Assembly (NCBI GenBank): GCA_003385605.1
Contig: QQUU01000086.1
Coordinates: 1-50,931, forward strand
Reading direction: 5' to 3'
DNA from: Bacteroidota bacterium
Lineage (GTDB): Bacteria > Bacteroidota > Bacteroidia > Flavobacteriales > Schleiferiaceae
DNA length: 50,931 nucleotides
The notes under the pieces were generated by a model. It did no database searches. It saw only the letters and a program-made list of their open reading frames with translations, and had not been told where the DNA came from. Below, piece by piece: positions 43,367 through 50,771 of the stretch. Each line of letters starts with the position of its first letter. Position 1 is the stretch's first letter. Made by a program: the position numbers and the translations under genes.

Positions 43367-45069
43367 TGCGTTGGAGCCCAAAGCCGGCTCCCGAGGCAGG
43401 CATTACATCCATCTTAACTGCGGAGGTCACCAAAGACCCACTGCTCTCCCACCTACTGGCCGTTCGTGGCATCGAAGATTTCAGTTCCGCTAAGGGGTTT
43501 TTCAGGCCCGATTTAAAGCACCTGCACGACCCGTATCGCATGAAGGATATGGAGGCCGCAGTGGAGCGTATTGAGCAAGCCAGGATTAACCAGGAACACG
43601 TGATGATCTACGGCGATTATGACGTGGACGGCACCACTTCCGTCGCTTTAATGTCCGATTTTCTCGACGGCAAATTTCCCATCGAAGCCTACATTCCCGA
43701 CCGCTACAAAGAAGGCTACGGATTGTCCTTTGACGGCATTAATCTTGCCGCGGAGCTGGGCATCACACTGATCATTGCATTGGACTGTGGCATCAAGGCC
43801 TTCGACCAGATTGCACACGCCCGACAGCTGGGTATAGACATCATCGTCTGTGACCACCACCGACCCGAACAAGAACTCCCGCTGGCCAAGGCCATCCTCA
43901 ACCCCAAGCGCCCCGATTGCTTGTACCCTTACAAGGAACTCTCCGGGTGTGGAGTAGGATTTAAACTTTGTCAAGCGCTCTGCGAGCGCTGGGGACTGCC
44001 CCACGAGCATTACCTCTATCCACTTCTCGACCTGTGCGCCATCTCCATTGCTGCTGATATCGTACACGTCACTGGAGAGAATAGAATATTGGCACATTTC
44101 GGCATGGAGCGCCTAAGAAATGGTGAAAGCCGACCAGGTATTGCTGCGCTGCTCCAAGTGGCCGCAAAAAATCCCCACGAACTGAATTTTCGAGACCTCG
44201 GGTTTACCATTGGCCCTCGAATTAATGCTGCTGGGAGAATGGAAAGTGGTCTACGCGCCGTGGAGCTGCTGCGCTCAAAGGAAGGTGAGGCGCAACAAGA
44301 CCTCGCCCACCGCATTCAACAATTCAACACGGAACGTCGCGAGGTACAAGGACAAATTTTCAAGGAGGCCAAAGACCAATTGGACCCCGACAACTACCCG
44401 TTTTCCAACGTTCTATACAGTCCCGAGTGGCACAAGGGCGTGGTAGGTATCGTGGCCAGCAAGATTGTGGAAACGCGCTACAGGCCTACCATCGTACTGA
44501 CCAAGAGTGGCGATAAGCTGGCCGGCAGTGCGCGTTCAGTAACGGATTTCGACCTCTATGAGGCCCTTTCTGCCTGTGAGGAGCATTTGATCCAATTCGG
44601 CGGGCACAAATATGCCGCTGGGATGACCTTGCACGAGAGCCAATTGCCCCATTTCAAGGCAGCCTTCGAAGCCTATTGTCAAAAGAACCTCAGCCCCGAC
44701 CAGCTCGAGCAGAACTACTTCTATGACGCACAAGCGCACCTGAGCCAATTCACCGATCGCTTTCACAAGATTCTCAAGCAACTGGACCCGCACGGACCCG
44801 AAAATCCAGCACCTATATTCCTACTAAAAAATCTCGTGGATGCGGGGCAAACGCGCGCGGTAGGTGGCGACAAAACCCACCTCAAGCTCAACGTCAAGCA
44901 CCAAGAAGGCGGACCAGCCATTTCTGGCATCGCCTTTGGGTACGGCCACCTAGAAAAAGCGTTCAAAGAAGGCCAACCCTTCGACGCCCTCATCACCCTG
45001 ACGGAAAATCACTTCCGCGGTCAGATGAGCATCGAAATCATGGTCGAAAGCCTGCGCCCCGCTGAATAA
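43366..45069 (+). CDS. recJ: single-stranded-DNA-specific exonuclease RecJ
   Basis: A 567-residue 5'-3' single-strand exonuclease for recombination and mismatch repair. DHH-family motifs are intact: YGDYDVDGTTS (motif I), LDCG, VCDHHRPEQ (motif III) and SGCGVGFKL (motif IV); the DHHA1 domain follows, with FGGHKYAAGMTL, and a C-terminal OB fold. It is coupled to the DAHP synthase gene by a one-base overlap. Its stop lies six bases from that of the convergent SusD gene. Confidence 0.94.
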   Translation: MRWSPKPAPEAGITSILTAEVTKDPLLSHLLAVRGIEDFSSAKGFFRPDLKHLHDPYRMKDMEAAVERIEQARINQEHVMIYGDYDVDGTTSVALMSDFLDGKFPIEAYIPDRYKEGYGLSFDGINLAAELGITLIIALDCGIKAFDQIAHARQLGIDIIVCDHHRPEQELPLAKAILNPKRPDCLYPYKELSGCGVGFKLCQALCERWGLPHEHYLYPLLDLCAISIAADIVHVTGENRILAHFGMERLRNGESRPGIAALLQVAAKNPHELNFRDLGFTIGPRINAAGRMESGLRAVELLRSKEGEAQQDLAHRIQQFNTERREVQGQIFKEAKDQLDPDNYPFSNVLYSPEWHKGVVGIVASKIVETRYRPTIVLTKSGDKLAGSARSVTDFDLYEALSACEEHLIQFGGHKYAAGMTLHESQLPHFKAAFEAYCQKNLSPDQLEQNYFYDAQAHLSQFTDRFHKILKQLDPHGPENPAPIFLLKNLVDAGQTRAVGGDKTHLKLNVKHQEGGPAISGIAFGYGHLEKAFKEGQPFDALITLTENHFRGQMSIEIMVESLRPAE

Positions 45070-45075
45070 CCAGGG

Positions 45076-46392
45076 CTATTTATCCCAAAAAATTCTATAC
45101 TCCCCAGATATGCCATAGCGCTCCTCAAACGTGGCGTCCTCCGGCATAGGAACCTGCTGATTGTTGTACAAATATTCGCTTTCTGGATACGGCATTCGCC
45201 TTGGAATCTCAGTGAGGTACCACAGCGGGTCGGCACTCAATGCGGGATAGCCCGTTCGGCGCCAATCGGTCCAAGATTCCCCTTGGGTAAACATGGAAAT
45301 ATATTTTTCCTCCATGATCAATTCAAGGGTGGTTGCCCCAGGCAAACTATCTATATAAAGTTGCGCACTGTCCGATGCTACCCCTAAATAGGACATGTTC
45401 GCTGCAATGCCCTGCTCCATCGAACCTCTGGCCCCTGCAAGATCACCACTACGAAACTGCGCCTCTGCTTTGATAAACTCCAATTCAAAAGTGGTTAGCA
45501 CGGGAAGATCCGCAGTGGCAGCACCCAACGACGGTATGGACCACAAATCGCTCGAGCGATAGAAGGCTACTCTTGGATCCGCTGTGGAATCCATCCTGCT
45601 GTGCAAAAATCCCTCTTGGGTAAAATAGCCCACGCGGTCAATGACGGTGAACTGGTACCAAGGATTTTGATTGATTTCCTCTTCAAAACCAATTTGAAAA
45701 TCCACCCCTACCTCCAAAGCCGAATCGCACGCCGCAATCACCGCAGCCGCATCGTAGGCAGGCAGCTCGCTCAAGTGGTTTAAATTTCGCGCTAGAAGGC
45801 CATCTGCTACGGCCGCCCAAGCACCTAGGTCGCCCTGCAACATAAGGTCATCACCGCCTGGAACCATCGCTGAAGACCGCAACAACTGCTCCTTGCCTCT
45901 TGAAAGCAAACTGAAAATGGAGTCGTACACCACGGCACCGCTGTCGTAGCCGGGCTTCAAATTTTGACTGCCACGAAGAGCCTGGGTAAACGGCACATCA
46001 CCAAAGTGGTCGACCAACAAACCCATATACAACGCAGTCATAATATCCGCAATGCCCGCATAGGCCGGCGCGTCAAGCGCTAGGGCTTGCTCACGAAGCA
46101 ACTTTAGATCGTACAATCCACCCGCGTAAGCATTGTTCCACGTCCTGTCGTAGTTGTATTCATACGCCGTACGTATCTGGCTGGTCATATGCTGCATCCA
46201 TTCCGCACTCGCACGGGCCAACACATCGCCCTGCACCATCGCATAATTTGCCTGAATGGCCGGCAGAAGCACCTGCATACTGACCTCGCTAGGTCTATTA
46301 GGGTCCAATCGATAGTCGTCCAACCATTGATTGCTGCATCCAAAAAGTCCAATAGCACAGAGGACCACAACGACAAGCTTCTTTCTAATCAT
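45076..46392 (-). CDS. orphan SusD/RagB-like outer-membrane lipoprotein
   Basis: A 438-residue lipoprotein with lipobox LFGC (Cys19), matching the SusD-like_2 family: NQWLDDYRLDPNRPSEV near the lipid anchor, an array of TPR-like helices, and the C-terminal LIMEEKYISMFTQGESWTDWRRTGYP. SusD proteins cap a SusC TonB receptor and capture glycans or peptides. Here no SusC lies next to it: upstream is the divergent recombinase and downstream is recJ. It has a candidate promoter of its own (46424-46397), so it may still be expressed. Confidence 0.85.
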   Translation of the reverse strand: MIRKKLVVVVLCAIGLFGCSNQWLDDYRLDPNRPSEVSMQVLLPAIQANYAMVQGDVLARASAEWMQHMTSQIRTAYEYNYDRTWNNAYAGGLYDLKLLREQALALDAPAYAGIADIMTALYMGLLVDHFGDVPFTQALRGSQNLKPGYDSGAVVYDSIFSLLSRGKEQLLRSSAMVPGGDDLMLQGDLGAWAAVADGLLARNLNHLSELPAYDAAAVIAACDSALEVGVDFQIGFEEEINQNPWYQFTVIDRVGYFTQEGFLHSRMDSTADPRVAFYRSSDLWSIPSLGAATADLPVLTTFELEFIKAEAQFRSGDLAGARGSMEQGIAANMSYLGVASDSAQLYIDSLPGATTLELIMEEKYISMFTQGESWTDWRRTGYPALSADPLWYLTEIPRRMPYPESEYLYNNQQVPMPEDATFEERYGISGEYRIFWDK

Positions 46393-46396
46393 GCCT

Positions 46397-46424
46397 TAAA
46401 TGTAAAACTTTTACTTCTCCACAA
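46397..46424 (-). promoter_or_regulatory. candidate promoter of the SusD-like gene
   Basis: On the minus strand TTG (46424-46422) and TACATTTA (46404-46397) are spaced 17 bases apart. The -7 box is a 7/8 match and ends four bases before the ATG at 46392, so the mRNA would be leaderless or nearly so, as predicted for the GT2 gene. Confidence 0.45.
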
Positions 46425-46482
46425 TCTTTGCATCCCTTCCTTTCCCGGGCCAATTTGAAAGAAACCCTTTTCTACCTAGCCC

Positions 46483-47643
46483 ATGGCCAAGCACTTCATC
46501 ATCACCGTCGGCGATTTTCGCGATTCCTCGGGGAGATACTTCTCCTTAAGGACGCCCTTCCACCGTCCCCTAAACCGAGCGTTACATCGCATTGGCGCCA
46601 CCTGGCGCAAGGAGTTGAAGTGCTGGCTACTGGCCTACTCGAAGAAGAACTGGTCCACCCTACAAACCGCCATCGAGCCCTTCGGCTCACTAGAAATTGT
46701 CACCAAAAAGCCCCTCCCGCTATCCTTGTCCAAAGGCATCAACCCCGACATCCGCAGCCACCTTGAATCCTACCTCGACATGCTCTACGCACGCGGCTAC
46801 GCCCAAAACACCATCAACACCTACACCAGTATGGTTAGTAAGCTGCTCAGCGACCTGCACCCAACACCACCTGAAAAGCTCACCATCTATCAGATCAACA
46901 AATACCGCGCGAAGCACATCTTCCAAAACGCCAACAGTACCCAACGTCAGTTCGTCAGCGCACTGAAGCTGCTGCTCCAACATTTCAACAACCCCATCAC
47001 ACCGGATACCCTCGTACGCCCTCGTGCCACCCAAACCAAACCCAAAGTCATCTCCGTGGACGAAGTCATTCGGATGATTGCCCTCACCCAAAATGTAAAG
47101 CACCGATTGATCATCTCGTTCCTCTACTCCTGCGGCATGCGCCGCGGCGAAGTACTTAACCTTGAACCGCGTGACCTCAACCTCGAAAGAGCCTCCATAC
47201 ATATTCGCCAAGGAAAATGGGGCAAAGAACGCATGCTCCCCCTGCCACAAAGCCTCTATCCGTTATTAAAGGAATACGTCCACTTCTACAAGCCCACAGT
47301 GTACCTGTTCGAAGGCCAGAAAAAAGACCAATACAGCCCCACCTCCATCGCCCGCATCGTCGACAGGGCGGCAAAAAAGGCAGGCATCCATCAGAAAGTC
47401 ACCCCGCACATGCTGCGCCACAGCTACGCGACACACCTATTGGAAAAAGGCGTGGATATGCGCTACATCCAAGAACTCCTCGGCCACAGCAAACCTGAAA
47501 CGACCATGATTTACACCCACGTAGCAAAACACACCTCCCTGGCCATCGAAAGCCCCCTCGACACTGCACTGCGGGAACAATTTGGCAATGAATCCCCCGA
47601 GCAACAACAGAAATTACAAGGATTCAAACCTTTCAAAAAGTAA
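46483..47643 (+). CDS. tyrosine recombinase/integrase of the cassette array
   Basis: A 386-residue site-specific recombinase. Residues 1-80 are an extra N-terminal domain (W-rich, with ATWRKELKCWLLAYSKKNW), seen in several Bacteroidota recombinases. Residues 88-180 are a SAM-like core-binding domain (GYAQNTINTYTSMVSKLL). The catalytic domain keeps all active residues: Arg in SCGMRRGEVL, Lys in GKWGKERML, His-x2-Arg in PHMLRHSYAT, His in LLGHSKPETT and the Tyr nucleophile in MIYTHV. The C-terminal SPLD is also found in IntI, but the insertion between the second and third conserved patches typical of integron integrases is missing. It points towards the array on the same strand. The C-rich coding strand differs from the A/T-rich units downstream. 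Confidence 0.92.
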   Translation: MAKHFIITVGDFRDSSGRYFSLRTPFHRPLNRALHRIGATWRKELKCWLLAYSKKNWSTLQTAIEPFGSLEIVTKKPLPLSLSKGINPDIRSHLESYLDMLYARGYAQNTINTYTSMVSKLLSDLHPTPPEKLTIYQINKYRAKHIFQNANSTQRQFVSALKLLLQHFNNPITPDTLVRPRATQTKPKVISVDEVIRMIALTQNVKHRLIISFLYSCGMRRGEVLNLEPRDLNLERASIHIRQGKWGKERMLPLPQSLYPLLKEYVHFYKPTVYLFEGQKKDQYSPTSIARIVDRAAKKAGIHQKVTPHMLRHSYATHLLEKGVDMRYIQELLGHSKPETTMIYTHVAKHTSLAIESPLDTALREQFGNESPEQQQKLQGFKPFKK

Positions 47644-47653
47644 ACTTATTAGT

Positions 47654-47661
47654 TAACTTTG
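47654..47661 (+). promoter_or_regulatory. candidate -7 box (TAACTTTG) of the toxin-antitoxin operon
   Basis: A perfect TAnnTTTG directly after the recombinase stop codon and two bases before the toxin GTG. The expected start site coincides with that GTG, so the mRNA would be leaderless. No TTG lies at consensus spacing. Confidence 0.45.
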
Positions 47662-47663
47662 CT

Positions 47664-48005
47664 GTGGAGAGAGACGTCCTCATATTTAAATCCTCGTTCA
47701 TCGAATTCTATCGATCCCAAGAACCCAAGGTTCAGCAGAAGATTGAGTTTGTTTTAGATTTAATTCGACACGAACACGCGGTGCCTGCCAAGTTTTTTAA
47801 GCGTTTGCACAACACCCAAGGCCTGTATGAAGTGCGCGTGATCACTCCGCAAAAGAGCATAAGAATACTTGGTTTTCTAGATGAAGGAAACTTAGTGGTA
47901 CTGACAAATGCCTTTATTAAGAAGACCCAAAAGACCCCAAGAAGGGAAATAGAAAAAGCAAAACGACTAAGAGATGAATACTACAACAGCCAAAAAGAGG
48001 GATAA
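47664..48005 (+). CDS. higB: RelE/HigB-type toxin
   Basis: A 113-residue type II toxin of the RelE/ParE superfamily, HigB (Gp49-like) branch, expected to be a ribosome-dependent mRNA endonuclease. Typical stretches are IFKSSFIEFYRSQEPKVQQKI, HAVPAKFFKRLHNTQGLYEVRV and SIRILGFLDEGNLVVLTNAFIKKTQKTP. The toxin gene precedes the antitoxin gene, as in other higBA operons. The start is a GTG; no ATG lies near the expected N-terminus. The last 32 bases overlap the antitoxin gene. The pair lies between the recombinase and the first LRR unit. Confidence 0.82.
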   Translation: MERDVLIFKSSFIEFYRSQEPKVQQKIEFVLDLIRHEHAVPAKFFKRLHNTQGLYEVRVITPQKSIRILGFLDEGNLVVLTNAFIKKTQKTPRREIEKAKRLRDEYYNSQKEG

Positions 48006-48303
48006 AATTGAACTCATTTCTCTTGAAACACTCATCGAAGAGAAATACGGCAAACTTGGCACTGCATCTCGCGAAAAGTTCGAAGCTGATGCCCTCGCCT
48101 TCCGTTTAGGAATAATGCTCAAACAAGCACGCAAGGATCTCGGCATAACGCAAGAGGAACTTGCCAACCGCACAGGCACTAAAAAAAGCTACATCTCTCG
48201 CATCGAAAGAGGACTTAGTGATATACAGGTATCTACCTATCACAAACTAATTGCCATCGGCCTGGGCAAACAGCTCAACATCTCAATAGAGCCATTCAAG
48301 TAG
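47974..48303 (+). CDS. higA: HigA-type antitoxin, XRE helix-turn-helix
   Basis: A 109-residue DNA-binding antitoxin. The N-terminal half is charged and helical (toxin binding); residues 48-105 form an XRE-type helix-turn-helix (LKQARKDLGITQEELANRTGTKKSYISRIERG). It neutralises HigB and probably represses the operon promoter at 47654-47661. It overlaps the toxin gene by 32 bases, so the two are translationally linked. Toxin-antitoxin pairs are known stabilisers in integron cassette arrays, which fits its place here. Confidence 0.82.
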   Translation: MNTTTAKKRDKIELISLETLIEEKYGKLGTASREKFEADALAFRLGIMLKQARKDLGITQEELANRTGTKKSYISRIERGLSDIQVSTYHKLIAIGLGKQLNISIEPFK

Positions 48304-48418
48304 TTCGAAAAATGTATCAAATCAGACCCTGTCCAATAATTAATTCGTATCTTAAAGGAATATTACAAACCAAAAATAACCACCACTAACAAGCCTCTTA
48401 AACTGCGATAACATTCCC

Positions 48419-48505
48419 CCCAATTAGTGCATAAACCTGCACATTCCAATTTCACAGGTGCACTTCTTCTCGGTCGGAATAAACCATCACATATAAGGGG
48501 TTGGC
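48419..48505 (+). other. putative first recombination site (attI- or attC-like) before the array
   Basis: The 197 bases between higA and the first LRR unit (48304-48500) hold no gene. The right end of this segment is GGGG-TTGGC, the same core with which the other units begin. Its left end, CCCAATTAG, can pair with it imperfectly (CCAA with TTGG, then TTA, GTG and AT blocks). Inside lies a hairpin with arms GTGCA..CCTG (48427-48439) and CAGGTGCAC (48455-48463). The pairing is weaker than in the three later sites. It may be the site belonging to a higBA cassette or the array's primary insertion site. Confidence 0.4.
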
Positions 48506-48516
48506 ACACATTAGAG

Positions 48517-49245
48517 ATGACCGAGAATCAAATAAAATTTGGAGTGTGGCATGTGAAGGAAGGATTCGCACCTCCTTCAACTGATATTACACGGATAGAG
48601 GATTTTATCCCTTCAGCCAAGCTCAGTTTACTTCTCACGCAGACAAGTTTAAAACCGCACATTCAAAAGAAGAACTATGAACGTTGGTGCGAGATATTAC
48701 CAGAAGCAAAAGAATTGAAGTTTTTATGGCTGCCGTCTAAAGTCAATCAGAAGATCTTTGATGCTGTGTGTCGAATTCCAAATCTAGAGGGACTTTGGAT
48801 TGAATGGAGTAGTGTTAAGAATATCGACAATCTAGTTAAGTTGAGTAGCCTAAGACACTTGCATCTTGGGGCGTCATCACAAGTTGAAAATATTGAGGCA
48901 CTGGCCTCTCTTTCAAACTTAGAAACTTTAGCTACCGAACAACTTAATAAAATATCCGATTTCTCTCCTATAGCTGGTTTACGCCAACTTCAAGGTCTTG
49001 GCCTTGATGGAGGAATGTATATCTCACAAAAAATAAATACTCTTGAACCTATTGGAGGTCTGGAAAATCTGAAATACTTAACCTTAACCAATTCGCAAAT
49101 CAAGGATAAATCCTTAGATCCACTTCTAAAACTTAATGAGCTTATGAGGTTAAACTGCTCTTTGAACTACCCAGCTTCAGAGTTCGACAAACTTAAGTCC
49201 ATGCCCAACCTGAAATATGGTAATGTAGTAAGCTCATGGAAGTGA
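48517..49245 (+). CDS. leucine-rich-repeat protein (cassette 1)
   Basis: A 242-residue protein. From about residue 85 on, five to six leucine-rich repeats of the internalin-like 21-22-residue type are visible (LEGLWIEWSSVKNIDNLVKL, LRHLHLGASSQVENIEAL, LETLATEQLNKISDFSPIAGL, LKYLTLTNSQIKDKSLDPLLKL). There is no signal peptide, so it is probably cytosolic and binds another protein. The frame is open for 30 codons upstream, but the unit boundary (TTGGC at 48501) and the repeat copy at 50887 both place the start at 48517. Codon and base use are more A/T-rich than in the core genes. Function unknown. Confidence 0.8.
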   Translation: MTENQIKFGVWHVKEGFAPPSTDITRIEDFIPSAKLSLLLTQTSLKPHIQKKNYERWCEILPEAKELKFLWLPSKVNQKIFDAVCRIPNLEGLWIEWSSVKNIDNLVKLSSLRHLHLGASSQVENIEALASLSNLETLATEQLNKISDFSPIAGLRQLQGLGLDGGMYISQKINTLEPIGGLENLKYLTLTNSQIKDKSLDPLLKLNELMRLNCSLNYPASEFDKLKSMPNLKYGNVVSSWK

Positions 49246-49275
49246 CAGAAACGAATACAATAGTAATCAACGTGT

Positions 49276-49378
49276 GCCAACAACGTATATAACTCATATC
49301 CGGGCGCATCGTCCTTTTGGTTATCTTGAAGGAAACCAAAACGACCTCTGCTGATACGAGGTTATATACAACATTGGC
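49276..49378 (+). repeat. attC-like site A
   Basis: A 103-base imperfect inverted repeat 30 bases after the LRR stop. Outer core GCCAA (49276-49280) pairs with TTGGC (49374-49378). About four bases on each side then do not pair. The inner arm TATATAA...CTC (from 49286) pairs with GAG...TTATATA (49358-49368), with one extra G at 49361 on the right side and one A/C mismatch. The centre is a hairpin with TTTTGGTT (49315-49322) and AACCAAAA (49334-49341). The order outer core, unpaired spacer, inner arm with an extra base, terminal hairpin is that of integron attC sites. Confidence 0.75.
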
Positions 49379-49405
49379 GTTCATTTTCCTTCAGTCCACT
49401 CTGAA

Positions 49406-50014
49406 ATGCAACAGAAGAAATATTCTCTACTCATTTTAATTCTGACGCTTTGCTTCACAGGCAGTGCTTTCGCTCAAACCGTTCCTCTTTATTCTATAAA
49501 AGGGAATGTCAGAATACTAATTGGACTCGAAATGCTCGCACCTGTTGAGCCAGCGTACATTCAGGTTTCCCAGAACAGCTCAGTGACACTAACTGACTCT
49601 TTGGGCGAATTTGAAATCGACAGCTTAGTCGCAGGCATATATGACATCAAACTTGACATGTTGGGTTATCCAACGCTCGACACAACCCTTGTAATAACTG
49701 AAGACGTTGAAGATATTTTACTATTGGTGTTTTCTGAATGCTCCATCAATGGAGACATAGCACAACGCGATATTAGCGAACATAAACCGAGGCTGCTGAT
49801 CATTGGAGGTATCGCACCCGTTTGGTACGAATCAGATCCTGAATTTCAGGAAAAGTACGGCGTAACCTACTTTGACTTTGGTTGCATTTCACCAGGTTCG
49901 GAATGCGCTAGCCAGTACAATAAGGTGATCTTCAAATATCTTGATCAGAAGTATGGAAAGTCGTGGCGAAAAGAGGTACGTAAAGACGTCGTTGGATTCA
50001 AAAAAAGAAGATAA
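49406..50014 (+). CDS. secreted protein with carboxypeptidase regulatory-like domain (cassette 2)
   Basis: A 202-residue secreted or periplasmic protein. A signal peptide (1-23, ending GSAFAQ) precedes a CarboxypepD_reg-like beta-sandwich (about 27-110: YSIKGNVRI, SSVTLTDSLGEFEIDSLVAGIYDIKLDMLGY). The C-terminal 70 residues have a pattern I have seen in Bacteroidota hypothetical proteins: VTYFDFGCISP, SQYNKVIFKYLDQKYGKSWRKEVRKDVVGFKK. The function is unknown. The unit starts at 49374, and the stop is nine bases before site B. Confidence 0.75.
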   Translation: MQQKKYSLLILILTLCFTGSAFAQTVPLYSIKGNVRILIGLEMLAPVEPAYIQVSQNSSVTLTDSLGEFEIDSLVAGIYDIKLDMLGYPTLDTTLVITEDVEDILLLVFSECSINGDIAQRDISEHKPRLLIIGGIAPVWYESDPEFQEKYGVTYFDFGCISPGSECASQYNKVIFKYLDQKYGKSWRKEVRKDVVGFKKRR

Positions 50015-50023
50015 AAACAGAAC

Positions 50024-50132
50024 GCCAACAACGTATATGATTCATGATCGGACGCGTTGCACTTTTGGTTACCTTCAAAAAAGCTAAACCAAAATCACAA
50101 AGCTTATCACGAAGTCATATACGTGACTTGGG
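50024..50132 (+). repeat. attC-like site B
   Basis: A 109-base inverted repeat with the plan of site A but a diverged sequence. Outer core GCCAA (50024-50028) pairs with TTGG (50128-50131). The inner arm TATATGA-TTC-ATGAT pairs with ATCAC-GAA-TCATATA, with an extra G at 50114, in the same place as in site A. The terminal hairpin TTTTGGTT (50063-50070) and AACCAAAA (50087-50094) is kept. Several changes relative to site A occur in both arms together, so pairing is preserved. Confidence 0.75.
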
Positions 50133-50142
50133 GTTAATTAAA

Positions 50143-50760
50143 ATGAAGAACTTAATTACAATCATATTGACCATTTTTATGTTCATGGGAGTAAATGCTC
50201 AAAATAAATCAGAACAAAAAGAAAGGACAAAAAATGAAAAAGCATATAAAAAGCGTCAACTGTATAAAGCCAGACAAATATTCTCTCGGACAGAAGAATT
50301 GTTTCCTATCGAAGCAAAGGAAATAGTGCATGATTCTTCTGAAGTATATTTTAAGACAGATGTTGTATTAACACTTTGTTCGACTCACTGGCTTTGTAAT
50401 TCCTTATTTGCGAAAGGAATGTTGACAGGTGAAATGTTCTACAAAGAAGTAAACCTTGACCCAAATAGGTTTAACAAAGATGTTTGGAAAACAGAGGAAG
50501 GTGATACAATTAAAAATCACTTGTGGAACGATGGAAAAGGAAGTTTGACAATACTGAACTTTGAACATCTAAGTCAATTGGACAAAAAAGACAGAAGGTA
50601 TTTCTGTATTTGGACCACATTTCAAACTCTCTTGACAGGCGGTCATAACGTTTATTACTTAGTTCTTGAAAATAGGAATGCAAATAAACAAACAGAACTA
50701 AAGGAATTTATTATTAACTCCACAAGCTATAAACTGTATTATTCACATGGAGAAATATAA
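50143..50760 (+). CDS. secreted protein of unknown function (cassette 3)
   Basis: A 205-residue protein with a signal peptide (1-19, ending MGVNAQ), then a Lys/Glu-rich helix (about 22-45) and a mixed domain with no family I recognise (KTDVVLTLCSTHWLCNSLF, NHLWNDGKGSLTILNFEHL, FCIWTTFQTLLTGGHNVYYLVLENR). Three Cys residues occur in the mature part. The coding sequence is visibly A/T-rich compared with the core genes, a sign of foreign origin. The frame is open upstream across site B, but the signal peptide and the unit boundary at 50128 fix the start at 50143. The stop is 11 bases before site C. Confidence 0.75.
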   Translation: MKNLITIILTIFMFMGVNAQNKSEQKERTKNEKAYKKRQLYKARQIFSRTEELFPIEAKEIVHDSSEVYFKTDVVLTLCSTHWLCNSLFAKGMLTGEMFYKEVNLDPNRFNKDVWKTEEGDTIKNHLWNDGKGSLTILNFEHLSQLDKKDRRYFCIWTTFQTLLTGGHNVYYLVLENRNANKQTELKEFIINSTSYKLYYSHGEI

Positions 50761-50771
50761 ATTTAACTAAC

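Noticed and set aside
46428-46766. Open frame of 112 codons on the plus strand at the recombinase start
   Set aside because: It lies mostly within the recombinase gene in another frame and gives a His/Pro-rich sequence typical of a shadow frame.
46483-47643. Canonical integron integrase IntI
   Set aside because: The insertion between the second and third conserved patches that defines IntI is missing, and the gene points into the array. The system is called integron-like only.
47650-47661. GTTAACT after the recombinase stop as an attI core site
   Set aside because: It does not match the TTGG(C/G) core of the other boundaries and is better explained by the TAACTTTG promoter box.
48427-48516. 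Upstream extension of the LRR gene (30 more codons)
   Set aside because: These codons cross the TTGGC unit boundary and the hairpin before it. The second copy begins with the same Met at 50887 after an unrelated upstream sequence.
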